27,941 nucleotides of DNA, taken from NCBI GenBank assembly GCA_030849805.1, contig JASANZ010001967.1:1-27941 (forward strand). The letters are read 5' to 3'. Positions 18,902 through 27,927 of the stretch are shown here, piece after piece (positions within the stretch are counted from its first letter, which is position 1; the number at the start of each line of letters is the position of its first letter). A program made the translations under genes and the position numbers. A model generated the notes under the pieces. The model was given only the letters and a program-made list of their open reading frames with translations, searched no databases and was not told where the DNA came from. This stretch comes from Sergeia podlipaevii (taxonomy: Eukaryota > Euglenozoa > Kinetoplastea > Trypanosomatida > Trypanosomatidae).

Positions 18902-19486
18902 AAGAGCAGAGCAGAGTTTGTATATCCTTCTTTCCTGTTCTGTTCTTTACTCAGTACGTTATCTATATGAACTAGAGAAAAGCAGCGTCACGAAACAAAA
19001 ATACTAGATATAAAAAATAATAGGAAAACAATGAGAATAAAGGAAGAGGAAAAAAAGAACATTTTTTCTTTTGAGCTAATCAACAGAGAAATCATATCAA
19101 TCCTTATTTTCTTTTTCTTGTAGATAGATTGTGCTCCTGCACATGCTCCCAAAAGGATAGTAAGAGCATGTTGAGTATGCTGCTTTATGCTTCAGTTTAA
19201 GTACGATAGCAAAAAGCTCTCCTATTTGATCTATATATTCACTCCTTCACACTTTCAGTATCGGGGGAGAGGGGGGGGGGAATGTACGCACGAGCATACA
19301 CAAGCAAGAGATACACCATTAAAAAAGATATATGAAAAAAACACACGAAAGCATTAGAAAAATGCCTTAATACGATGACCGTTACGGGAAAAGCGTATTA
19401 AAAACATCAGAACAGCAAGTGAAGCACACGCACAAAAAAAAAAAAAAGAGGTGCGACGGGGGTACCAAATCGCTGCATCTTCGTAT
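18902..19486. other. Spacer between glyoxalase II-like gene and CPSF3
   Basis: About 585 bases without a gene: the 3' UTR of the glyoxalase II-like gene and the 5' UTR of CPSF3. It contains a G9 run near 19271-19279, an A13 run near 19434-19446 and AT-rich sequence. Confidence 0.6.
19004..19060 (-). promoter_or_regulatory. Candidate spliced-leader acceptor for CPSF3
   Basis: On the sense strand a long T-rich, pyrimidine-rich tract (complement 19006-19060, including TTTTTTTCCTCTTCCTTTA) leads to an AG at complement 19004-19005, giving a 102-nt 5' UTR. A second AG after CTGCTTTTCTCT lies at complement 18972-18973, giving 70 nt. Confidence 0.55.
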
Positions 19487-21028
19487 CTAAGATGACGGCA
19501 TCACCCGCTCCTTGCTGCAGTATATCGCACGCTCTAGCCTCGCGCTGTCAAGCTCCTTGCTCGCAGACTCGACATAGTCTAACTCTCCCGCATCCATCGT
19601 TAGAAGTGGGTTCACGCGCTTCTCAATACCTAACGTCGTCGGTATCGTGCTGGCAGGTAACCTAAAGATAGGTTTCTCTGCACCAGATTTCCCACCGCCA
19701 ACCTTCGCCACATCCTCGAGCCCATTTGACTCGGCACGCAGCGCCTTCACCTCTTGGAGGGCTTTATCCACTGCCGCGCCATACGCGATCACGCTGAGAG
19801 GGCAGTTGGGCCCCTCTATACGCTTTGATGTAATCGTGTGCATCTCCTGCAAAAGTCTCTCTGTATACTCGTGCCCCACGTACACAAGAACGTGATCGTC
19901 ATCCAGCTCTGCATCAGAAGCAGGGTGGGTGTGCCCACGGGGATCCTCAACAAAGCAGCGCCGGGTTTGGCGTACCTGCGCCACCGACGTCGTCTCAAAA
20001 GGCGCGCCACAGCCGCCACTAAAAAGACTGTCTCCTGTAAAGAGAGCGGCGTACTGGTTCTTGTCATCTGCAGTGGCGGCACTATCGCCTGCGAGGTAAA
20101 CGACAGAGCCCTCTGTGTGGCCAGGCACTTCTAGTGCCCGCACCGTCACGCCGCCACCCGCCACGGTGAAGACATTGCCGTCCGCCACAAACTTGTTGCA
20201 TCCCATTGGGCGATCCTTCGCGGGCCCGTAGATGGCGAGATCCACCGCAATTGGATTTTCTCCTCTCTCCGCCTTGGCAACATTCTGCGGGCACGTTGCG
20301 AGCTCGCAAATGTCCTTGTTACCCCCTGCGTGATCCCAGTGCTTGTGGGTTGTGAGGATGTCCGTCACCTGCAATGTGGTGCCAAAGTACTTGGAGACTG
20401 CGTTTAAGGCATGGATCACGGCTGTTGGGTCTGCAGGATCTACAAGAGCCACTTTCTTTGTCTCCAAACTACCTAGAATGTACGCGTAGTTATCAGCAAA
20501 TATCGCAACAGGCATCACAAACACGCCGCCCTGACAACCAGCCTTCGCGCGCTTGCCAATCTGCGTCATGTCCAAGTACTCGGAGCCTCGCCCGTAGTAG
20601 CTACAAGATTCACCTTTTGGCGTTCGCTCTGCTGCCGCTGCTACTGCTGCTGCTTTGCTGCCAGCTAGAACCACCTTGCAGTGGGTATACCCACTTGCCA
20701 TACCGCCGCTCAGCATTCGGGCCCCAACGCGGTAATCTGAATGAGGATATGACGCGGGTTGATGCATCACATTTTTGAGTACCTTGTAGCCTACCGTATC
20801 TGTGCAGTAGAGCTTGTAAAGCAACCCAAATATATTCGCCTTGTAGACAACAGAAGGGAACAGACCGCACCTGGGGATAAAGCCTCCCGCATACATGACA
20901 AAGAGAAACAGGCAGTAGAAGCGGGTAGTGATTGGCGCTGCATGGCTACTGCTACCGTGGTTGACAGAGTACATGTAGGCAATGGAAGCCACGACAGCGC
21001 AAGGGCCCACCCAGCAAAGCAAGGCCAT
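19487..21028 (-). CDS. Glyoxalase II-type metallo-hydrolase with hydrophobic N-terminal extension
   Basis: This 513-residue protein contains a complete glyoxalase II (hydroxyacylglutathione hydrolase) domain from about 165 to 500. Binuclear metal ligands are HKHWDH at 228-233 (His228, His230, Asp232, His233), His304 (PGHTEGS), Asp333 (TGDSLF) and His386 (VGHEY). The GLO2 C-terminal signature EKRVNPLL is at 469-476. In trypanosomatids the thiol is trypanothione, so the likely reaction is hydrolysis of D-lactoyl-trypanothione or another acyl-thioester in methylglyoxal detoxification. Classic enzymes are about 260-300 residues; this one has about 165 extra N-terminal residues with two hydrophobic segments (about 2-22 and 37-50), suggesting a membrane-anchored or organellar form. 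A Tyr/Ala-rich linker (AAAVAAAAE near 126-134) precedes the catalytic domain. ATG at 21028 directly follows T10A9 on the sense strand. If splicing used that tract, translation would begin further in. The catalytic call is strong; localisation and substrate are inferred. Confidence 0.88.
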   Translation of the reverse strand: MALLCWVGPCAVVASIAYMYSVNHGSSSHAAPITTRFYCLFLFVMYAGGFIPRCGLFPSVVYKANIFGLLYKLYCTDTVGYKVLKNVMHQPASYPHSDYRVGARMLSGGMASGYTHCKVVLAGSKAAAVAAAAERTPKGESCSYYGRGSEYLDMTQIGKRAKAGCQGGVFVMPVAIFADNYAYILGSLETKKVALVDPADPTAVIHALNAVSKYFGTTLQVTDILTTHKHWDHAGGNKDICELATCPQNVAKAERGENPIAVDLAIYGPAKDRPMGCNKFVADGNVFTVAGGGVTVRALEVPGHTEGSVVYLAGDSAATADDKNQYAALFTGDSLFSGGCGAPFETTSVAQVRQTRRCFVEDPRGHTHPASDAELDDDHVLVYVGHEYTERLLQEMHTITSKRIEGPNCPLSVIAYGAAVDKALQEVKALRAESNGLEDVAKVGGGKSGAEKPIFRLPASTIPTTLGIEKRVNPLLTMDAGELDYVESASKELDSARLERAIYCSKERVMPSS

Positions 21029-21150
21029 TTTTTTTTTAAAAAAAAAAGAACTGCGATGACTACGGGTGTGTTTGTGTGTGTATGTTTGTCTACAAGTATG
21101 ATAAGTAATCTACTTTTGCTTCACTTTCCTTTATATATATATACTCCACA

Positions 21151-21194
21151 CTATAGAATGCCAAGGTAAAACAATTTTTAATAATAATAAAAAC
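21151..21194 (-). promoter_or_regulatory. Candidate spliced-leader acceptor for glyoxalase II-like gene
   Basis: On the sense strand a T-rich stretch (TTTTTATTATTATT ... TTGTTTTACCTTGGCATTC) ends in TATAG with the AG at complement 21151-21152. The implied 5' UTR is 122 nt. Other AGs follow nearer the start (for example CGCAG at complement 21051-21052) but lack a good tract. Confidence 0.4.
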
Positions 21195-22800
21195 ACGTAT
21201 GTGTTGTGGGAGAAAACTGGTACTAGTGAGGGATTGGAGAATACTCTTTTTTTTTCTTCCTTCTTTGCGTGTATACACGTGTGTATGTGCGTGTGAAATG
21301 TATGTAGCTCATATGGAGATAATCCCCCCACACACACAAAAAAAAAATTAAAAAAGAAGTATACAAGAGAAGAAAGATAGAAAAATGTGTCAATATAGGT
21401 GTAGAGTCTCTTCCTGTTGAATGATAAAAGCAGAATATGTAGTCAAGGTGACCACAAGTATAACAATGGACATACTTACACTAATACATACAAGTAAACT
21501 GACATTTTTTTTGTACCTCCCTTCTTTCTTCCATGCTCATTTTCATTTTTTTTTTGTTTCTCTCTTTACAGTTCTCATCATTATATATATAAATATATAT
21601 ATAAATATAAAATTTCTTCTACTCTCTTGAAGTTCCAAAGAAAAATTAAAAAAAAATAGTAATTTTTTTTGTTTTCCTCCCCAAAAAACGACCTGATTAA
21701 TAAAAGAAAGAAAGAAAAAAAAGCACCTCACTCCATGTGTTGATAGTGAAATTCAGAGAGACGAGAGAAGAAAGGGAGGAAAGAGGGAAGAGGAGGGGGA
21801 GAGATATTCCCTCTGCATACTGCACAAAGAAGAAGTAGCAAAAAAAAAAATGGCACAACCTGAAAGAAAACAAAAAAGAGTTAAAAATACCCATAGTGCC
21901 ATCACATGCAATGATGCCAGATAACACCTATTGATACTTCTGAACACAATTTCTTCCATCATGTTATTTTGATTGTGTTTATATATAACTGCGTTAGATC
22001 TCTCTGAGATCCCTAAACAATTACAATAGCTACCAATGCCAACTCTACACATGCATTTATACCCATCTCTCCCAAATATTCTCCTCCTCATTGTATTCGT
22101 GTATCTTAATCTCCACTCGGAGAGGAAAAAAAAAGAAGAGGCTTGCATGCACGACATACAAAGTTCCACGCGTGCTAACACAACAACAACACCAACAAAA
22201 CTCAATTTTCTCTCTCCCCCTTTCTCTTTCAGCTTCTCACACATGCACACACATAGGAACACAAGGACGCACACTCCAAAGCAAAAAAAAAGAACCACTC
22301 ACAAAAAAAAAAAATATACCACTTGAGAGGAAAGGAAATAGAAACATAAATATAAGATTGCATAAACAACAATAGAGCACACGTGAATAGGTGCGATCAA
22401 ACAGCAGCGATAAAAGGCAAAAAAAAAGAATAATAAAGGAGTCTAAAGAAGAAAAATAGTAGCATGGGAGAAATAGAAACAAAAATGAAAAAAGAAATAA
22501 AGTGTATTGCGTTTCTCTCACTTCTTTTTTTTTTCTTTCCCTCTGTTTTTGTGCATGATGTAAGGAAGAAGTGGGGAAAAAAAGCAACAACAGCAACCCC
22601 CCCAATCAGCGTCAAATCAACTTCCCCCTCTTCTTCTTCTTCCTTTGGGATTTTTTTCGAATTCCTCCGCTTTTTTAATGTGTGTGTTATTGTGTGTGCG
22701 TATGTGTGTGCGTGCGCGAACACTTTCAGCAGACCCACCAGTGAAATATACAAACAAACAAAAAGTTAACAATAGTGAAAAAAAAAAAGCAAAGCAGCAA

Positions 22801-22818
22801 TATATATATATATATATA
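22801..22818. repeat. (TA)9 microsatellite
   Basis: A perfect TA run in the 3-kb spacer downstream of the HECT-like gene. Confidence 0.9.
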
Positions 22819-23072
22819 AGATAGAGGGGGTGTTATAATGAAAGGAAAAACGAAGAAGCAAAAAAAAAATCTGGCTCAGCTACCATTTGTAAAACTACTG
22901 CATAAAGAGAAAGGAACACCTATAAAAAGAATTCGTAAGCAGACACCTATAACATAAATTACTATAATTATAATTATTATCTTTACTAAATATCTGCTCC
23001 CCATTCTACGTCGGATAGCAGTACTTACACATAGATATCATCACTCATATGCTACACTATAGTTGTGCGTTT

Positions 23073-23098
23073 ACACACACACACATATATATATATAT
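23073..23098. repeat. (AC)n(AT)n compound microsatellite
   Basis: An AC run of about 12 bases passes directly into an AT run of about 14 bases within the same spacer. Confidence 0.9.
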
Positions 23099-23327
23099 GT
23101 ATATTTATATATGAATAGCTGCGAGTACAACGAGTCTCAGTGCTGGTGGAGGCTAAAAGTGTAAAAAAGATTTTTTTTTGTTATTTTACCTCCTCTTCAT
23201 ATTAAAAAGATGTAGTACGCGTTGTTTGATTCATCTGCCACCATCTATATACATATCATACTAATCAAAGCAGCAGCAGCAACAACAAACAAACAAAAAA
23301 AAGATTTCCCTTTTTCTTTAAAAAGAA

Positions 23328-23345
23328 ATATATATATATATATAT
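23328..23345. repeat. (AT)9 microsatellite
   Basis: A perfect AT run in the spacer downstream of the HECT-like gene. Confidence 0.9.
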
Positions 23346-23900
23346 GAAATAGCAAATAAATAAATAAAAATGTTGGCAACGTTGTATACTTCATGCGTGG
23401 GCATGGGTTTTTTTTCCCTTTCAATAGTTCCTCTTTGTTTGTTTTTTTCGTATCCCTTCCCGCCTCTTTTCCTGTGTTCAATTCGCATTCTCTCCCTTCT
23501 TCCTTTCCTTTATTCACACAGGTAAACAAAAGAAAGAAGAACATACGAGAAGAAAAAATAAGGTATAAGACACTTGCTTTTCTCTCTCCCTCTACATTAG
23601 TAGCTATATCACGTCACCCCTCTCAAAATGAAAAGAGTTTTATGTAGAGAGACCAACTAAAGCAATAATTGTACACGCTAGCGGAGAAGTAAAATAAAAA
23701 AAGATAAACGAAATGAAAATTAAAGAAAAAAAAGAATAAACCCAATAAAAAAAAACTACACACATCAACCTCATCCAAGCAAAAAAAAAGACGTTTTTAT
23801 CTTTATATGCGAGTGCCAACACCTTCCAAGTTGCATTCAGTTAACACAACAAAAAAAAAACCGAAAGAAAAAAAAAGAAAAAAAAACAAATTCACATATG

Positions 23901-23924
23901 CACACACACCCACACACACACACA
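23901..23924. repeat. (CA)n microsatellite, once interrupted
   Basis: A CA run of about 24 bases with one CC interruption, about 175 bases downstream of the HECT-like stop codon, so probably in its 3' UTR. Confidence 0.9.
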
Positions 23925-24098
23925 TACACAATAGTAATAACGGAAACAAGTATTGCCTTATATATGGCAAAACATAAAGAAGAGAGTGGGGGAGTGTGTG
24001 AAAGAGAGGGACGCTGCTGCCATTTTTCCTTTTTCTTCTGCACATACACAGACGCATACACACACAACCCTCTTTCTCTCCCTCTCTCCTTCCTTCAT

Positions 24099-24962
24099 CT
24101 ACATGTTGAGGTGTTGGGGTGGTGAAAACAGCCCACCGGTGCCGTGTGTCGGGGAAAACAATGCTCTCTCCTTTTCTGTCAAGGGAAGAGGCACCGCATT
24201 CTTTCTCATTATGGCACTCAGTTCAATCTCGCGCTGCTCTCTGAGTCGTGCCGCCGTACTGCTAGTGCTACAGTTACCATCGAAATATGCTTCACCTTTC
24301 TGCAATGTCGGTGGGAGGGGCGGAGGCGGAAACCGCTTATACACCTTGATACATTTTTGTATTTCATGAATCATGGCAAGCATAGTGGTGAAGTAATCAC
24401 CAAGTTCATTTGACTGCACAGGGATGCTGCCCCCAGAAGGACGCAGTGGAATAGAGCAGTTACGCTCGGGGATAATAAGATTCCAACAGAAGCCTAGCGT
24501 TTCTATGCCTACGTTCTGCCCACTAAGCGACAGTTCGCGAGCGGCGTTTGTGTGGCTTTCAAAATCCCTAAGAAAGGGAAGATCGCGTTCATCCAACACA
24601 ATCTCATTCGGGTTATCCCCGTGCTTTGGAAGCATCTGCATGAGCCTATCGTATTCATAGTTCACACGAGCAAAGTAGTCCGGCGCATTCGTAATGGTTA
24701 CCTTAATACCTCGCCCATTCGGAATCAAGTTGTAAGAACCCCTGCTGCATGGCACCGAGTAGTCGAGATCAAGATTGGCAAATTTTGACGCGTCAAGTCT
24801 TCCCACTTTATACGTTTCATAAAGTGCTAAAATACCGTCAAAGAATCCATCGCCAAGGTCCTCTATAGAAAGCTCAAAGGAGTTCCACGTGGCGGAATTT
24901 TTCGGAATGTACTTGGTGAGATCGCCGTGCCACTCACGCACAGGGACGCAAAACCGGTCCAT
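24099..24962 (-). CDS. Small protein with duplicated HECT N-lobe-like motif, no catalytic lobe
   Basis: Starting at the ATG at 24962, this 287-residue protein has no name I can assign. Residues about 31-109 resemble the second half of a HECT ubiquitin-ligase N-lobe: an EDLGDGFFDGILALYE helix, then LDLDYSV, then LIPNGRGIKVT and DYFARVNYEYDRL, which matches the family pattern L-x-P-x-G-x-x-I-x-V-T ... Y. A second copy, LRPSGGSIPV through GDYFTTM at about 173-194, aligns with 79-100 without gaps over 19 positions (8 identical). The HECT C-lobe with its catalytic cysteine is absent, so ligase activity is not expected. A proline run (FPPPPLPP, 211-218) and a low-complexity tail follow. The open frame continues upstream to a GTG at 25133, but that lies above the splice acceptor at 25068-25069, so the ATG is preferred. 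It may be a degenerate or accessory HECT fold; this is inference. Confidence 0.72.
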   Translation of the reverse strand: MDRFCVPVREWHGDLTKYIPKNSATWNSFELSIEDLGDGFFDGILALYETYKVGRLDASKFANLDLDYSVPCSRGSYNLIPNGRGIKVTITNAPDYFARVNYEYDRLMQMLPKHGDNPNEIVLDERDLPFLRDFESHTNAARELSLSGQNVGIETLGFCWNLIIPERNCSIPLRPSGGSIPVQSNELGDYFTTMLAMIHEIQKCIKVYKRFPPPPLPPTLQKGEAYFDGNCSTSSTAARLREQREIELSAIMRKNAVPLPLTEKERALFSPTHGTGGLFSPPQHLNM

Positions 24963-25067
24963 GCTTTCGCTCTTCTTCTCCTCTATTGGTTTGAGTGTGC
25001 ACGCGTGGATATATATTTTCTCACTACTTCCTTTTGTGGTGGTCACTGTCCTCAAAAAGATGATAAA

Positions 25068-25112
25068 CTGCAGATAATAATAATAAAAAAAATAAATAAA
25101 AGAAAAATGACC
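25068..25112 (-). promoter_or_regulatory. Candidate spliced-leader acceptor for the HECT-like gene
   Basis: On the sense strand a T-rich tract (complement 25074-25112) ends in CTGCAG with the AG at complement 25068-25069. The implied 5' UTR is 105 nt to the ATG at 24962. This position argues against the upstream GTG start at 25133. Confidence 0.55.
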
Positions 25113-25413
25113 TAAGAAGAGGGAGTAAAGCACCAGAGGATTCTTCTTTTAAAGGAAAAGGGGAAAAGGCTCGATATGGTTTCACGTCAGCGAAGGGTGC
25201 TGTAAAAATTGATGCGATGCGTAGTAAAGTAAGTTGAAAGCAAAGCTAAACTTGTCAACAAACTGCGCTATCCTTGAAGCTAAGTATCTACTGCCAAAAC
25301 ACACACAAAAAAAAAATGCGCGGCAGAGGAGGAAGTGGAGAAAGGATAAACAAATAAAGCAAAGATGTGTGTATATATATATGTGTTTGCAGTGCGATCT
25401 ACTTAGAACAGTT

Positions 25414-25455
25414 CACACACACACACACACACACACAAGCACACACACACACACA
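25414..25455. repeat. (CA)n microsatellite, interrupted
   Basis: About 42 bases of CA dinucleotides with one AAG interruption near 25437-25439, upstream of the HECT-like gene. Confidence 0.9.
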
Positions 25456-25918
25456 GCAGGCAAGTTCCTCTCGCAAAATCTGTTTTTCCTTAAAAAAAAA
25501 AAAAACGAAGCTTCTTTGTGAGTCTTCAACTTAAACTCGTATATATGTAGTAGCGGAGAAATATAAGAGCAAAAATGAAAATGAACAAATAAAACAAAGC
25601 AAAAAAAAAAAAAAAGAGAGAAACTATCAACCCCCTATTTTGTGTATGTATGCGTGTATGTGTGTATGTGTGTGTACAGAGACCACGTTTTGTGTGTCGC
25701 CACAAGATTCCTTCCTTTTTTCCTAAAGAGAAAAGAAAAAAGAAAAAAAGAAAACAACAACAACAGAAACAGCTCTTATTCACTTCCTATAAAGGTGTTG
25801 AACAACAAAAAAAAAGTTGAAAACTGCCAGGGAGAACGCGGAAAATTCCTTGTGCAGCCGTGCGTATCCTCACCAAGTTGAAAATATATGCCCACTTCAA
25901 CAACAAAGCAAAAGGGAT

Positions 25919-25948
25919 CTCTCTCTCTCTCGCTCTCTCTCTCTCTCC
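25919..25948. repeat. (CT)n microsatellite, once interrupted
   Basis: About 30 bases of CT dinucleotides with one CG interruption. On the sense strand it reads GA, so it is not a splice tract for the minus-strand genes. Confidence 0.9.
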
Positions 25949-26196
25949 TTTCCCTCTTTCCCTGTGCCTTTCTGACAAAAAAGTTTTGAGAAATAGAGAA
26001 AGAGAAAAAAAAAAAGAAAAGAAGGCAAATACTAATATTGATAGTAAAGAATGAAACTAGCACACACACAAAAAAAAAGCAATGCGCAAAAAGAACTAAA
26101 AAAAATAAATAGATATGAGGAGGTGGTGGTGTTGAAAGTGCGTACACAGTTTAAAAGTATTACGTACTGGCAACGTACTCTTGCTGGCTAACTTAC

Positions 26197-26222
26197 AATA
26201 ATAATAATAATAATAATAATAA
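26197..26222. repeat. (AAT)n microsatellite
   Basis: An AAT trinucleotide run of about 26 bases in the right-hand spacer. Confidence 0.9.
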
Positions 26223-26622
26223 CAATTATTATGCGCAAAACAAAAAAAAATCACTACTAGCTCTCCAATACATGAATATGTTCGCAAATATATGTAAAAG
26301 GAAAAATAATAATAAGGAAGAATAATAAAAGAAAGTTGTAAATGGATTAAACAATTATGTTCTGAAGGTACACAGATATGTGTGTATATTCGAATGAAAG
26401 AAGAGAAACAATGAAGAGAGAATCTCAAACATACAGTATTTTACTACTGTGAAGAGTCGCAATAAACGATAAGTGCAATATCTATTTATGTTTCATTTAG
26501 ATACTTAAAAAAAAACTCTTTATCTTTAAATGTTATATGTACACACAAAAAAAAATACAATAACGAATAGTAATATGAAAAAAAAAAAACCAAAGCAGAG
26601 GGGGGCAGGTGTTAATGTCTGT

Positions 26623-26626
<4 letters not shown>

Positions 26627-26653
<27 letters not shown>
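26627..26653. repeat. (GT)n microsatellite
   Basis: A GT run of about 27 bases, 40-odd bases before the duplicated block that flanks the N at 26783. Confidence 0.9.
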
Positions 26654-26691
26654 CATGTATGGTAGGGTTAGGTAAGTAGAGAGAGAGAGAG

Positions 26692-26876
26692 GAAAAAAAA
26701 AGATGGGGAAAAAAGAAGCAGATGCTATGCATCACACTAAAGTTAAACCATTTATCCACGCATACATTCGCACATCATCGTTNGAAAAAAAAAAAGATGG
26801 GGAAAAAAGAAGCAGATGCTATGCATCACACTAAAGTTAAACCATTTATCCACGCATACATTCGCACATCATCGTT
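26692..26876. repeat. Identical direct repeat flanking a single N (assembly join)
   Basis: The 81 bases at 26702-26782 recur exactly at 26796-26876. Each copy is preceded by G and an A-run (A9 in the first, A11 in the second). The two copies are separated only by one N at 26783. The most economical reading is that two contigs overlapping by about 92 bases were joined end to end with a gap character instead of being merged, so the genome probably has one copy. Confidence 0.85.
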
Positions 26877-27927
26877 GTAGCAAATAGATAGTGTGCGACG
26901 TATGCCCCCTCTCTCTCTCCATGTGTATCTATAGTGAGAAGACTGTAAAGGAACGTAGATCTAAGAGGCAAAAAAAAAAAATAGTGCATATAGGACGATA
27001 TATGGCCCCTCCTCTCTCCTTTTCCCCCCTTTCGTCTTCTATTGTACCCAAACGTACTGCATGCAAAAGAAAAAAAAAGGCAAAAAAAATGTATTCATTC
27101 TTGTACCTATATGCTTTGGCTTCACCCTGTTCCCCAGATGCTGTACATCTATCAACCCCCTCTCTCCTTTTTTTCTATGCACACGCGCACATACATACAA
27201 AAGAAAAAGTACAGAAATGAAGAAATAATAAAAAGCATGGTTATTGATAATAGTATCCTAAGCAAAAAAAATAAGATGCGACCTTTATATATATATAAAA
27301 AGGGGAAGAGAAAAGAAAAACGATTCACCTTGAAAAAAAAAAAACAATATAAAAGATAACGCATGCGCAAGCAAGCAAACAATAACAATCAGGTAAACAT
27401 CAAAAAAAAGGAAAAGGATATAAATATCTAGCGTGAAAAAAACAGCAACAACAACCACAACGGCATCGTATTCAACAACGTAGTCAGAACCGTATAAAAA
27501 CCACTAACATTGAAAAGGAGAAAGTAAAAAAAAAGAAAAGAAAAAAATGAGGTAGTGAGGGTTAACAAATAGCACAAAGTACTGCTAGCACTATAGGCGC
27601 TTATTAGAGAAAAAAAAGAGAAAAGAAAGAAAAGAAAAAGAGACTTCAACTCGAGTGGTAAAGAACAGGCGCGCTCTTCGTGTGTTTATAGCACTGGGAG
27701 AAGGAAGGAAAATATAAATACAATAACAAATGTAATCAGGATTCTATTCAAATCCCCTCCTCCCCCCTCCCCCCAAAAAATAATCATAACAAATTAAAGA
27801 TAAATAAATAAAGAAAGAAAGAAGAGAAAGAACAGAAAAGATTATTGCTTTTTTGAACTTTTCTTACGGCGCGGCGGTCTTTGCAAAGGAAGCCAAAAGA
27901 GAGGTGAGAGGAAGATAATGCCACACG

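Larger units (their letters stand above)
21029..24098. other. 3-kb gene-free spacer, simple-sequence rich
   Basis: About 3 kb between the HECT-like gene and the glyoxalase II-like gene with no frame that looks coding. It should hold the HECT-like 3' UTR and the glyoxalase 5' UTR. Repeats include (TA)9 at 22801-22818, (AC)6 then (AT)7 at 23073-23098, (AT)9 at 23328-23345 and (CA)n at 23901-23924. Frames of 60-180 residues on either strand translate to Phe/Leu/Ser/Lys/Cys-rich low-complexity sequence. The spacer is long enough to hide a short structured RNA, but I see no tRNA or snRNA signature. Confidence 0.6.

Noticed and set aside
21753..22298. 181-residue open frame on the minus strand in the 3-kb spacer
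   Set aside because: It translates homopolymers and GA-rich sequence into Cys/Phe/Ser-rich runs, lacks any recognisable domain, and does not have the GC content of the real genes.
24963..25133. Extended N-terminus of the HECT-like protein starting at GTG, with a Tyr/Phe-rich apparent membrane segment
   Set aside because: The start is not ATG, and most of the hydrophobic stretch is encoded by the T-rich splice tract upstream of the AG at 25068-25069, so it should not be in the mature mRNA.
25414..25455. CRISPR-like or satellite array
   Set aside because: These are plain dinucleotide microsatellites without spacers; the eukaryotic context also rules out CRISPR.
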